Positions 22,270 through 32,848 of a DNA stretch of 64,000 nucleotides are shown in pieces. Under the pieces are notes generated by a model. It worked only from the letters and a program-made list of their open reading frames with translations, made no database searches and was not told where the DNA came from. The DNA is from Tieghemiomyces parasiticus. Lineage: Eukaryota; Kickxellomycota; Dimargaritomycetes; Dimargaritales; Dimargaritaceae. A program made the translations under genes and the position numbers. The stretch spans positions 1 through 64,000 of the forward strand of contig JANBPT010000153.1 of assembly GCA_027575765.1 (NCBI GenBank), read 5' to 3'. Position 1 is the first letter of the stretch. Each line of letters begins with the position of its first letter.

Positions 22270-24146
22270 GATAAGAATATGTTTCGAGAGGAGTGGGTAT
22301 CTACGTAGTAGTAATAATTATAATAAGAAAGGAGCCAGAGGTGAGGTTGTGCCGTGAAGATACAATCGTAATAAAAGTTGCGCAAAAAGAAAAGTTAAAC
22401 AGCGGAGGAATAATACGAGGAGAAGAGGGCGTGAAAGGGCCGCGGGAGGAGGAGGAGGGGGAAATGGCACCCAGCCGTAGTGAAAGCGAGGAGAGGAGAT
22501 TATGGAACAAAGCAAAGGGGAGGGGTAGGGCAGGAGTTGACTCGATAATAATATCATTGCCACATCCCGGGGATGCTCGGGCTCACCACGGCTAGCTTTA
22601 TACGGCACATGGCCCCGCACTCTTAGTATGTTCAGGACTAGCAGGTCCCCTCCATGTCCCCGAGACTGGTCGAGTTCCTTACTTTTCACATCCACTCACT
22701 ACACCTTGGACACACGTGTACATAGGGGGAGGGAAGAGAGGGAAGGGCAGAGAACAACCAAGTGTGTATTAAAGCCAGCTTTGCCTCTTAATGGATGAGA
22801 ATGGGTGGGGGGATAAAGTGGAGAGAGCATTCGACGGATTGAGGGACTGTGGAGGGATATAGTGGAGGAGGGGTGGGAGAGTGACAGAACTGGTTGATCC
22901 ATGCTTAATGGGGGCGGGGTTGGGACAAAGCACAAGGTGCGTGTGTGTGTGTGAAACGTTGCGACGTGGGGCTATAGTGGGTTAGCCAAACTGCCAAGCG
23001 GGCAAAGCGGGGAAAAGAGGTGAAGCCAACTAGTAGGAACACTATGAATTGGGTGAGCGATCGTCCCACACCAGGATACACACACACACACACACAGAGA
23101 GAGAGGGTTGTAGCGCGGCCAGAGCGCCTGTACGCGAGTTTGACTGGGCTCTTTATGAGCAGTAAAAAAACGACTGGGCTCCACTAGAGCAATCAACGGG
23201 CGACCGACCTCCTGTTATGTAAAAGATGCTCTATGGTGTGGAGTATCGACGCTAGAACGAATAGTGTCCCGCGGTCTGTCTGCAATTCCGGTCGACACAT
23301 CCATCGTGTCGCGGACTCTTGATCTGCCGGCTCACTATTACGCCTCCATATGAATATAGTGTAGCATTACCCGGTCCCCCTCCCTCCCTCTCCCATTCTC
23401 TCACATTGTCTTCCGATGTAGTCGGAAACAACTGCCTTCAAGTGCCGCACGGTCTCTGTCTACCGATTTAAGCACTACGTATATACCTGGTCTGCATTGA
23501 ATACCCTCCTCATTGAAGGAAGGAGTGAGGGGGGGGCGGTGCAAGGGCTTCTACCACAACCGATATCCAACTCTAGTCCGTACCTCGGACTAGCTAGAAG
23601 GTATCTATCGTCAAGTCGAGGAAGCACATATATAGGGCCTCGGGATGGTCCTTATGAGCTTTGGACATAAAGGTTTGCCGACCTACCTACTGGACTTCCA
23701 CGCGGGAAGGAGGGGGTAGGTGGGAAACATGTCGTTCTATACTCTCAATGGCGAAACCGTGGTAGACTTAAAGACAGTCGCGTCGATCGACCCCGTTTAA
23801 CGATTCACTCACTTCCCCTATTCCCCGTCTTCCATGACTATCACCAATCTATACCGCTAGGATCTACTATTTTACAGTCGAACCTTCATCATGAGTGTCA
23901 CGTCAATCCATCCCAAGGCTTACGCTGAACTACGTTGGGCAGACCATCAGGTTTATTGTTGACCATCGGCTGGCAATAATCGCTACTGTTTGTGGTAGAT
24001 AGTTCTGCGAGCGGTATATCCCTCTGCATTCGATGTCGTCAGGAACATTATGTGACATCTCCAGGGAACCCTTCAACTATTTTAGTCAAACTGCCCCATA
24101 AGTGGTGGCTTCAATAATACTATTGTATGCCGAGCCTCACCATGAG
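22270..24146. other. Intergenic region with microsatellites
   Basis: No gene recognised in 1.9 kb. There is a GT run near 22937-22951 and an (AC)n(AG)n repeat at about 23078-23106. GA-rich sequence at 22390-22530 lies just upstream of the G-gamma start and may be its promoter. Confidence 0.45.
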
Positions 24147-25694
24147 TTATTTCACATTCTGACGCTCGCGGTACAATTCCTCGACCCATGCTTGGACCTG
24201 CGGGTGTCTAAACTTGCCACGGGTCGACTCGAAGAACGAGTCGAGCGACTTCTGCCGGCCTGATTCGGAAGGTCCTGTTGAGGGTTGATGGGGGCAATCA
24301 TCATCAGCAAAATCAAAATATGGAAAATAAGCAAGTACTCAAGTTGACAGGCTGCGAAACGATTCGAGCAGATTTCGCTTGCACCGCTGTGGCATTGGAC
24401 CGGGTCTGAGGGTTAGGTCACTCCCCTTCCCCCCTCTCTCCCTTTACCTCTCCCTCCTTAATTCAAGCGCAATAGAGCCATTTCGACTTTGGAGGGGAGG
24501 GGAGAGGGTGCCCAGCTGCCGCCTAGACGGGTTGGGCACACCCAAGCCTATCTTTGCACCCTCGTTTTTTGTTTGTTTGTTTGATTTGGCTGGTAACCCA
24601 TTCAGCTGACTTACGCTTTTCGTATTCCAGGGCCTGGACAATCATTTCAAATTTATCCAGATCCTTGACCAGTTTGGCCTCGGAAGTCTCCCCGGCCTCG
24701 TATTCGGACCACAGCTCGTGCATCTCTTGCGCGGCGGCACTGGAGTCGAGGAGTTGGACGATATGGTTCATAGCTCTCTATATATGAGAGTAGGGTTCCA
24801 AGTTCCAAACAAATACAATGATGTACATGGGGTGGTGGATGGTAGTAGTGCAAGGTCGGATGATTAAACGAATGACTCCCGGGTGTTTCGCTTCCTAGAG
24901 TATCCCGTCTCATTTCGATCTTGGTGGCTCAATACCAATTTAACTTACCCGTTCGCGCTGGTGTTTATCTTCGTTGCTAACCCCGTCGTAGGGGGTAATG
25001 TCACCCTGAAGGCAGCGACCGATCGATCCAAGTGGGAAGAGTTAGATTGTATACGTATATGGTATGCACGTAAGGTGGTTGTACCGAGAGGCCCGACTTG
25101 GCCGCCTCTAGCGAGAGCTATATAACTTACCACAATGGACTCGGCCAGATCGTGGACCAAGCTCATCTTGATGCACCTGGGTATGGGTATTCAAAGTAAT
25201 ATATATATATATAATTGTTACAGCTTATCAAGCTCGATATATACAGCCTTCTTGTAGCTATTCGACCAAGACACGATCGGGATCACTCTTAGACTTACCG
25301 GTGGCGGTCCAGACTAGAGTCGTCGATAAGCATAGCCATGATGGACATACGGTACATGTGGTCGGCGATTGACTCGGGTTTGGCGACCTCACAAAGCACC
25401 CAGCCGGTTCGTTTCGTAGTCTACCCTCCAAAGCCCGTATCCCGAAGTGTCAGAATAAAGTTAAATGATTTAGTTACCGTAGTACTAAAAGGGGACCGAA
25501 TGTCAGTCTGCGGGACGGTCGTTGGCGGATAGGGATAATCAGATGCTTGCTGGTTTGGACAGTATCGCAGAAATCGACATTTCAATCTCTCATCACAGCT
25601 GTCGTACCTTTAACTTCTCGACTAGGTGCAGGAACTCAATTAGCTTCGACACCGACGCCACGCCGGTGGTGGCTGAGAACGGTCTGTTAGGCAT
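24147..25694 (-). CDS. HD-domain 5'-deoxynucleotidase HDDC2
   Basis: Metal-dependent phosphohydrolase that removes phosphate from dNMPs (HDDC2/YfbR family). Six exons assembled by hand: 25694-25608, 25420-25299, 25176-25131, 25005-24949, 24777-24615 and 24274-24147. Every junction is GT-AG with matching phase, giving 200 residues, close to the ~204 of the human protein. Landmarks in order: [31 protein letters not shown] (metal His50), [11 protein letters not shown] (His78-Asp79), [34 protein letters not shown] with Asp143, [14 protein letters not shown], and the C-terminal [20 protein letters not shown]. All HD metal ligands are present. The signal-peptide-like frame at 24152-24334 is only a wrong-frame reading of exon 6. 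Confidence 0.95.
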
Positions 25695-27695
25695 AGTATT
25701 TGATAGGGACTAGGATGAGTGCGGTAAGGAGAAAGGGTGAAATAGTGGATTGGGTTACTGCTTAAGGAATTTACGACGATGCACGCGATGGGCACAAGCA
25801 TGTTAAACTGGGGATTGTTAACGTTACCTTCGGAAGGCGCGCCGCTCTCTCTCTCTGTGGAGTGGGGCCAGTGGCTGGCCTTCCGCAGGTTGGTGAGAGA
25901 TAGAGGGTGAAGGTACAGGTCACGGATAAAGATCCGAGCAGTTGCCCTCTAGTGAGCCTTGGATCAAGGCAATGGTCAGCTATAGGAAGGGGTGTATTAC
26001 TCGATCAGCCCTATGCATTTATGTAGCGAAGTAAAGGTATAAATGCCATCTAGGCGATATTTCTGGAGCACCTCGATTTCCCATCAGATCCGGTGTGATT
26101 CAGTCAGCCCAGGAGCTCCTCTAGAACACTATACTGGGCCACTTGGGGATTCCAGATAAATCATTAAAGTAGGCCTCAGTCGTACCACCTGTGGTGATGG
26201 CGTTCAATCAAGTCGTAACCAGCCTTGACCACGTATATCAGGTAACCAATTACTCTAAGCCACTTGTTGGTGGTGATGGTCACCGGTGGAATGCTGGGAT
26301 ACCAGACGGCCAAGGTCGTTGCTGCGTCATTCCAAGTCCCCCTATACAGGACAGTGCATCGTTTTATAGAGTAAATGTAGCAGACCCAGACCTGTAGCTC
26401 CTTGGTTAACTGGGAGGTCTTCTTCTAACCGGGCCCAGCGGATGGCCATGCCAAATTTACCAAGGTGGAGCTAATCTGGCAAGTTACATTTGAGAATAGA
26501 GCCATAGTAAGTATGAATTTGAACTAACCACATACCAACTATGGTGAGACAAGGGTCAGCACGGCCCAGGTTTGACAGACGGTTTAGCATAGATTTACTT
26601 TGTCCCGTGGTTCTAGAACATATCTAAACAGAACGAATATGAGCTCATCAAATTTAGAAACTGTGGGCCAGGTAGGGGAGCTGCGACTTCGAGGTCAGGA
26701 TAAGATGAATACGCGGAATTATAAGCTAAGATGTGAGGAGTGCATCAATTATAGAAAGAACGGCCGTATGTTCGACTCACCCGGTCCGATACCTGCAAGG
26801 TTCATCCCGCGGGCCAAGGTGTGAGTTTTTTTAGCGTGATCGTTGGCAGGTTTTTCACACCACCTGTGTAGAGATATAATGGCCACCCCTCGTCCACAAT
26901 AGGCAGTATTTGAAAATTGGTCAACGGGGGGTTTTCCCTCCTGCTCAGCTATAAGGACCATATGATATGATAACTGTTCGTAGACTCAATAGTGACCGCT
27001 AATAGCTACACACCAACCTTGCTTTCGTTGCTTGTAATGAACAAAGGAGGAGGAGGGGTAAACTTTTGTCACACAAAGACATCGTTATGCCGAGCCAAGG
27101 CTACATGGGGGACAGGGGAGCTAATAATGGGGTGCCCCGGACCACCAAGGCCCTGTATTGTGAAGCCCAATCGCGGATCCCGATCCCCGCCGACCAAGAG
27201 GCAGGGACAAACGAGAGGAAGTAAAGGGCACGGTCGCTATACCACAAACGATGACCCGACAGCCCTAACGCCGTAGTGTTGGAGCCAGGAGTTTCCTTCC
27301 AACCTCCCCCTTTCTCTTCACAAGACGAGCAAGCTTAACAGCGTTCGACTTCATCACTCTTGACCTTGGCTAAATGGAGAGGAGCAGATAAGGGTGTTTC
27401 AGACTCCTAAAGATTTTGGAGTTTTAACACAAGAATACCCCGATCGGTCCTCTTCACATCTCTTACACCACTACATGTTATACATTTTAGTTTACCCCCT
27501 CACTCCTGCCTCAGCTGATACGACATCGACCGCCCATTTCAGTCCCCAAGTCTGCTTTTTTCCGAGCAAAACTGTTTAATCCCGAACTGTATCCAACTAT
27601 CCTACACATCCGCGTGTGGTCGTTACTCATGAACTTCATCTACCCTTCCACGTAAAAGCTGATATCATTTATTCCGTAGTGGTGCTCCAGTTCCC
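25695..27695. other. 2-kb intergenic region with possible small exons
   Basis: No gene established. Minus-strand sequence 26310-26180 reads as a plausible C-terminal exon behind a CCCAG acceptor. A presequence-like start with a GTATGT donor lies at about 26590-26535. I could not join the two. A 61-codon ATG frame (26639-26824, plus) is also open. See findings. Confidence 0.35.
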
Positions 27696-28316
27696 ATGCG
27701 TTTCACCATCGCTTTTCCAACCATCATTGGTAGCCTCCTTGGTACACAGGCCCACCCGTTACCAGGAATTTTCAAGGTATCTCCCACATCAGGTCCTCTT
27801 GCAGCGTCAGTAGTCCAGTCGCATTCCCAAACCATGGCCGGCGTTGATAGCGCCCAGTTTGGTATGAAAGTTCTTCAATCCACCGGTTTCGACCAAAGCG
27901 GTTCCGTCGCAAAGCCCCTCCCCGCCCAAGCTGCACCATTACAGGCGGGATTTACCGTTTCTCGAGTACCAAGTCCGAACACGGCCCCGTCAACCCGACC
28001 AACTTCCCAACATGTGTCCAGTGCTACAAGGGCACCGTTTGGTAGCCAGGATGCTAATTCAAATATCCTTGACCCAGGTGCTTTAAATGCACGGCCCCTC
28101 CCAATTCAGGCCACACCGTTGCTGGAACTCCTCCCCAAATCTCCTGATGTAGGCCTTCCCCCCGAAGCCTACGCCCCGCCGTCTTTCCAAAATGCGTTCG
28201 GCGTTTCAAGCGCGCAGTTTGGCATGTCTGTGACTGAGTCCTCCGGCTTCGACCAAAGCGGTTCGGTCGATACATCGGCTCCACTACCAGGTACGTCGAT
28301 TGCTATACAGACCTAG
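27696..28316 (+). CDS. Small secreted protein with two 22-residue repeats, unknown family
   Basis: 206-residue ORF from ATG 27696, no intron needed. Residues 1-19 form a signal peptide (MRFTIAFPTIIGSLLGTQA) with a likely cut before HPLPG. The rest is Pro/Ser/Ala-rich with no cysteine. A motif is repeated: residues 50-71 and 170-191 share the pattern VxSAQFGMxVxxSxGFDQSGSV at exactly 120-residue spacing. A shorter pair, KPLPAQAAPL (73-82) and RPLPIQATPL (133-142), sits between them. I know no family with this motif. The repeats and leader make a real gene likely despite its isolated AT-richer setting. A wall component or effector-like role is only speculation. Confidence 0.6.
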   Translation: MRFTIAFPTIIGSLLGTQAHPLPGIFKVSPTSGPLAASVVQSHSQTMAGVDSAQFGMKVLQSTGFDQSGSVAKPLPAQAAPLQAGFTVSRVPSPNTAPSTRPTSQHVSSATRAPFGSQDANSNILDPGALNARPLPIQATPLLELLPKSPDVGLPPEAYAPPSFQNAFGVSSAQFGMSVTESSGFDQSGSVDTSAPLPGTSIAIQT

Positions 28317-29692
28317 AAACCAGGTAATTTACCCCTAGATTGTGGTGCTTAAAGTATGGGGATTGGATATATCAAAGGTCCGTGCGGTTCGTAAAATATT
28401 TTGGCCGTCTCTAGGTTCATATAAAAACCATAGCTAAAAGCCTATACGAAAATACGTTATATTCGCGTCATCTATACCTGACAAATGCAATTTTGCGTTG
28501 ATGAGTATGCTACATGCCCATTCAAAACCGGTATGACCAACCTGGGTTACATAGGCAATATGATTAGCGACGAAATGTGACATGGATTTAGGAGAGGTAT
28601 CCGGCGTAAGCGCTAATCCACTGAGACTACGGGCTCCTTTGCCGAACGCTGTCTGGGAATATCGGTAAGGGAGTTCATTAAGGCGCAACAACGTGTGAGG
28701 TTTGGTTATCCCTCTCCTCCTCCTCACAAACCACTGATTATCATGTGTCAGTTCGGCTTTAGGGGCCATGCAAGGCAGGTTGTGTCTATGTTACTCAATC
28801 GACTGTTTGCTCTCGCTACTCAACCTCACCACGTCCAGTATCAGGAAAGCACATAGTACCGACTACGCAAGTCAATGCTTGCCATCCGTATAGGGCATGT
28901 ATCATGGGTTCTGAGTTATCCGCACGCGCCTTACGACGGGGGATTACATGGGTATGTGCCTCCGTCTCTGCCCTTGCAAAGACAGATACATGTACAACCT
29001 CTACTTCAAGACCATGGTGTATATGTGGTAAGTAGGAACCCGAGAGGGTGGTTGGTAAGTCAATAAACTAAAAGAAGATAACAGTGCTTTAATAAAGACA
29101 TTATCTCGCCGGCTTATATAGTCGGCGGAGCTTGGACGTGAGTCAATACTAGGAGTCGTACAAGGTAGGGGAGGGCGGGTAAAGTTTGCCTTAGTTGCAA
29201 GGAAGAAGAAAAGGTAAAGCTGAAACATTAATGCATAACGGTAGGTTTTGGCGAGGGTAGCAGGGCGGTGATGAAAACTGGTGGCTCGCCGTCAGTAATT
29301 AGACGGCGGTGGTTTGTAGCGTACGTGATGACGGGGTGGCTGCCATGAGGGGTGTCCTGGCTACCACCCAGACCTAGTCACAATAGCTGAGCTCTGCCCC
29401 CCTCTGGGATTATGAGTTCCAGCGGGTATCTTTCTGTATATCATCATTTCCTATACATTTACTACTTGTTCTGCTATCTATTCTTCAGCTTAACTAAGCC
29501 CTAAGGTGTTTCCAACCATCATACCACTAACAAGGTACTAGGATATACCACTTCTTTAATTCTGACAACCTACAGTATGTAGAAGGCGGTGGATTTTTAC
29601 CAGGAGCAAGCTTACTGGGTTGGGTTATAGTTATGGGCTGCAAAACTAACTGTCTAGTATAGTAGCAATGACAAAATGAGCATGAGAGAACC
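28317..29692. other. Intergenic region, no gene established
   Basis: AT-rich spacer between the secreted repeat protein and the 5S gene. One ATG frame (28909-29028, plus) runs into a GTAAGT donor but has no recognisable motif or partner exon. Confidence 0.4.
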
Positions 29693-29700
29693 AAAAAAAA
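29693..29700 (-). terminator. Pol III T-run terminator of the 5S gene
   Basis: Eight A residues on the plus strand, that is an uninterrupted T run on the coding strand, start exactly after the 3' end of the 5S rRNA gene, as expected for RNA polymerase III termination. Confidence 0.85.
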
Positions 29701-29819
29701 AGTTGCGGCACCGACTATTCCCAAGTGGTCACCCACCTTAGTACTAAATCGGCTGAATGGTCCTTAACTTCGCAGATCTAACGGGATACGGTGCACAACA
29801 CCATCAGATGGCCGCAACT
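29701..29819 (-). rRNA. 5S ribosomal RNA
   Basis: 119-nt gene on the minus strand. Helix I closes perfectly: 5' AGTTGCGG pairs with 3' CCGCAACT. The internal landmarks of eukaryotic 5S are present: CACCGTATCCCGTTAGATCT, GCGAAGTTAAG, then TTAGTACTAAGGTGGGTGACC and GGGAATAGTCGGTG. The GATCTGCGAAGTTAAG region overlaps the A box/C box control region used by TFIIIA. It is followed by a T run. It is a lone copy among protein genes, so 5S genes are dispersed and not confined to the rDNA repeat here. Confidence 0.96.
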
Positions 29820-30715
29820 GAAAATGACTGGTGGTCAAACATCATATACTGTTACAAATAATAAATACAGCGCGTTGATTGGTCCCTTTTTGCCAATCCC
29901 TCGTTGTCGTCATTCCTTGACTTGTAGGTTATCTATTGAAGCTGCGCCCACTGGTGTTCGGCCTTGAACTTTTCTACAATTCCTGAGAGTTGAAGCTATA
30001 AGCTTTATTTAGAGTTAGTCTAGCATTAGCATTCACAGTTAATCATTGTCCATCTTATTGTGTTCTGGTTCACATACATCAGCCTCATTCTGCGCATTAT
30101 ATATTTAAGGTTGCTATTGCCAAAGCCACCATGTTCAAGCTACCTATTTTAGAGCCCATTCCCAATAGGGCCCTAATGGAACTTGCCTGACCACTTTTTA
30201 CCTAGCTCTCGCCCACTTTCCCAGAAGATAAAACCCCCCGTCCAGTTATACCACTGATAGAATGGCTGTAACGTGCTTAGCAACCATAGCCGCTGGGCCT
30301 TCCGCAAATAAGAATAAAAAACTGCGCCAACGACCATTACTGGGTATGTTTGACGGCCAATTTCACAAAACTCTTCGCCAAGGCCAGTATCTTTCGACTG
30401 GACACCCTTATCAATGGTGACACGGCCCGGACCAGCATCCCTTTACTACTTATTCGCCGTCTTTCGTATCCAACCATAGTGAGTCCTAAACTATGGTTTT
30501 TTATCTTCTCGACTTAGGTGTGCTGAGGTTGTCCTGATATCAGGGTAACCTGCGTTTCAACCCAACGACTCCAAGCCCATACCTTTTCCATAGCCTGATT
30601 GAACTCGCGCAACGGTCTACACCAATGATCACTAATTGAATTAAGCATCAAGTATAAAACAGGCACTATAACTCAGTGTTGCCATTTATAGCACATTATG
30701 GGTAAAAAACGCACA
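29820..30715. other. AT-rich spacer upstream of the 5S gene
   Basis: About 0.9 kb on the 5' side of the 5S gene and 3' side of the Myb-type gene. Only a 19-codon frame starting in a GCCACCATG context (30131) stands out. No coding exon recognised. Confidence 0.45.
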
Positions 30716-32362
30716 CTAGGCAACTAACGCGGGCCGATGCAACGTCGACACAACCGCCAACGAGTTCGAGTATGCCCCGTGCTGGGCATCCTCAATCATG
30801 GGCAGAAATCGACCGATACACCGAAGATACCAAGCGAGACTCCGGAGCTCAAACTCGGTAGCCTTCACGCCCATTACCTGTTTGGCCATGGCCGGGCTCA
30901 CCTTCTCGGGTGTCATCCAGCCCGCGCGGAAGAGGTCGAGGTTGGCCGGGGTGAACCGAGCCGCCAAATTACTACCAATCATCAGTCGCATGAATCGGTT
31001 GCGGATGTGGCTCGGATGGATGAACGATGGTGGTGGTGATAATGGCGATGATTCAGGCTTTTTCTCCCCTGCCATAGTTGAGGCATTTGGCGATGAGGTC
31101 CCGGTCAGTTTGGTCCATTCGGCGTGCCGCTTGAGTGCAACTTGGTGCCAGATGCGAATGTCAGGTTTGTCCTTGACATTAACTTCTTCCGCAGCGACCT
31201 CCGCTTCACCTTCAGCAGTCATGTCGGCCAAGCTACCGGATTCGCCAACGTGGAGCTGCCAACATTGAATGTAAGCCACGTCCTCCGTAGACGAGTAATA
31301 CGATACCGGGTACGCCTCGCGGAATGCCTGGCACAGGTCGAGCAACACAGGCGCCCGAATCAGCAGTCGCGGGGATGCGTCATAGACGATGAGGAGGAGG
31401 GTCACGTCAAGTTGCGGGGGCCCCCACGCATTAGGATACGGATCGAACGGCCGACGGTACCACTGCGAGTAACAATCCTCAGCAGTTCGACCGCGGCCCA
31501 CCGCCCGGGCAATATTGATCCACTGGTCCATACGGTTGGGTCCACCGTATTGGTCAATGGCTTTCCGCAGCCGCGCAGTCTCGAAGGGCTTCCAGATGGG
31601 GTTCCGGGTCGTCCGCATCAGGGCATTATAGTGAGCGTAGACGGATCCCGGGGAAAATTCGGGAAACAGCTTTTCAATGGCAGGCCAATTGTCCTCACCG
31701 AGCCTTTTCACGGCCTCTAATAGTTTGTCGTTGTCCGCTTTGGTCCACGTCCGCCGTAGACGCTCCGGTTGAAAAACGAGGGACTGGAAGCGCTGCCGGC
31801 AGTCATTCGGCCGGTCGCGACCTAAAACCTGGGCAATACGCAGCCAGTCGTTAGCCCCGTACTGCCACACGGCCTCGCGGAGTCGAGTGTCCTCTTGGGA
31901 GGTCCATGTCGGCGTAGCCTCAACGTCAGCAGACGGCCGGTGTGGCCGTGGTGTGAATCGCAGGTAAGCGTTCGGGCTTCGGGGGGTCCTCGGGGCTGGA
32001 GCAACATATAAAGTAAATCCACAGTGTACCACGTAATGAAGGCCGGTGAATGGGGTGTGTCGGTTAGTCTATAGAACTGGGAAGCGGGCCATCTAGGAGC
32101 CATGCTAGGCCAGACCAAGGCCCGAAGACCAGGCAGCGGGCTCTAAAATGCCGGCCCCTTCCACATGCTCAGCCAACAAAGGCGCTCCTTATTACTCACA
32201 TTCATTAGAGGCCTGACTGGACCGTTGGGACACACAAATATATCGCACCAGGAAGTGTGAATGCGACAGAGTATTTCGAGCCGAGGGTAGAGCATGTCGC
32301 TGAGCAGTGGCCACCAATACGGTACGCCCCAGGGTCGATCCGAATGTGCCGACACGCTTCAT
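30716..32362 (-). CDS. Three-repeat Myb/SANT-like protein with a predicted mitochondrial presequence
   Basis: Two exons give 480 residues: 32362-32200 (ATG in a CCACCATGA context, GTGAGT donor) and 31995-30716 (CTCCAG acceptor), joined in phase 1. Residues 1-54 carry ten Arg/Lys/His residues and no acid before Glu54, starting MKRVGTFGSTLGRTVLVATA, like a mitochondrial targeting peptide. Three tandem Myb/SANT repeats follow at about 84-126 (TWTSQEDTRLREAVWQYG), 136-180 (RTWTKADNDKLLEAVKRLG) and 188-234 (IWKPFETARLRKAIDQYGG). Each has the expected spaced Trp or aromatic residues. The last 240 residues show no known domain. Myb proteins normally bind nuclear DNA; a mitochondrial role is inferred from the leader only. 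Some SNAPc4-type proteins also have tandem Myb repeats. Confidence 0.75.
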
Positions 32363-32848
32363 GGTGGGCGACTAGTTGAATCAACGTAAAAGGTTAATTG
32401 GATTGGAAATGAAAAGGATCGGTAGAGTAATGAGCATGGCCATTATGAAGAGAGATTCTGAATCAGCTTGAATCAGTAGCCAGCAAACCAAGTCCCAATA
32501 CATGTGGCACCTCAGTGGTTGGGTAGGCGGCCTTCTCCCCCTCCTCCTACTCGATGGACAGCAACTCCCGTCAGGACGAAGTAGTGGTAGTACGGCTAGC
32601 AAGGCACTTTGTAGCATCCAAAAATCCTCGACTAAATCTGTACAACTTGTACAAGTTACAGTAGTTCAATTCGACTGGACCGTTACTCAGTATAAACTAA
32701 CCAAAAAAAAAGGTGTGGATGTATTAATACCAAAACACTATATCAGAAAAGTACATTATTCACCCTTCAAATTGTACATCCTTCCCTCAACCACCATCTA
32801 AAACTATCAACCCACCGCTCAGCGAGTACTGAGCCTACCACCACCGTG
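32363..32848. other. Short spacer, no gene seen
   Basis: AT-rich sequence between the Myb-type start and the Ssh4-like stop. A small CTTGTACAAG palindrome and overlapping copies lie near 32640-32657. No coding exon recognised. Confidence 0.5.

Noticed and set aside
24152..24334. Signal-peptide-like minus-strand frame ([12 protein letters not shown])
   Set aside because: It is a wrong-frame reading of an HDDC2 intron and exon 6; the correct frame gives the conserved HDDC2 C terminus.
28909..29028. ATG frame ending at a GTAAGT donor
   Set aside because: Only about 40 codons with no recognised motif; no acceptor or partner exon found downstream, so chance is likely.
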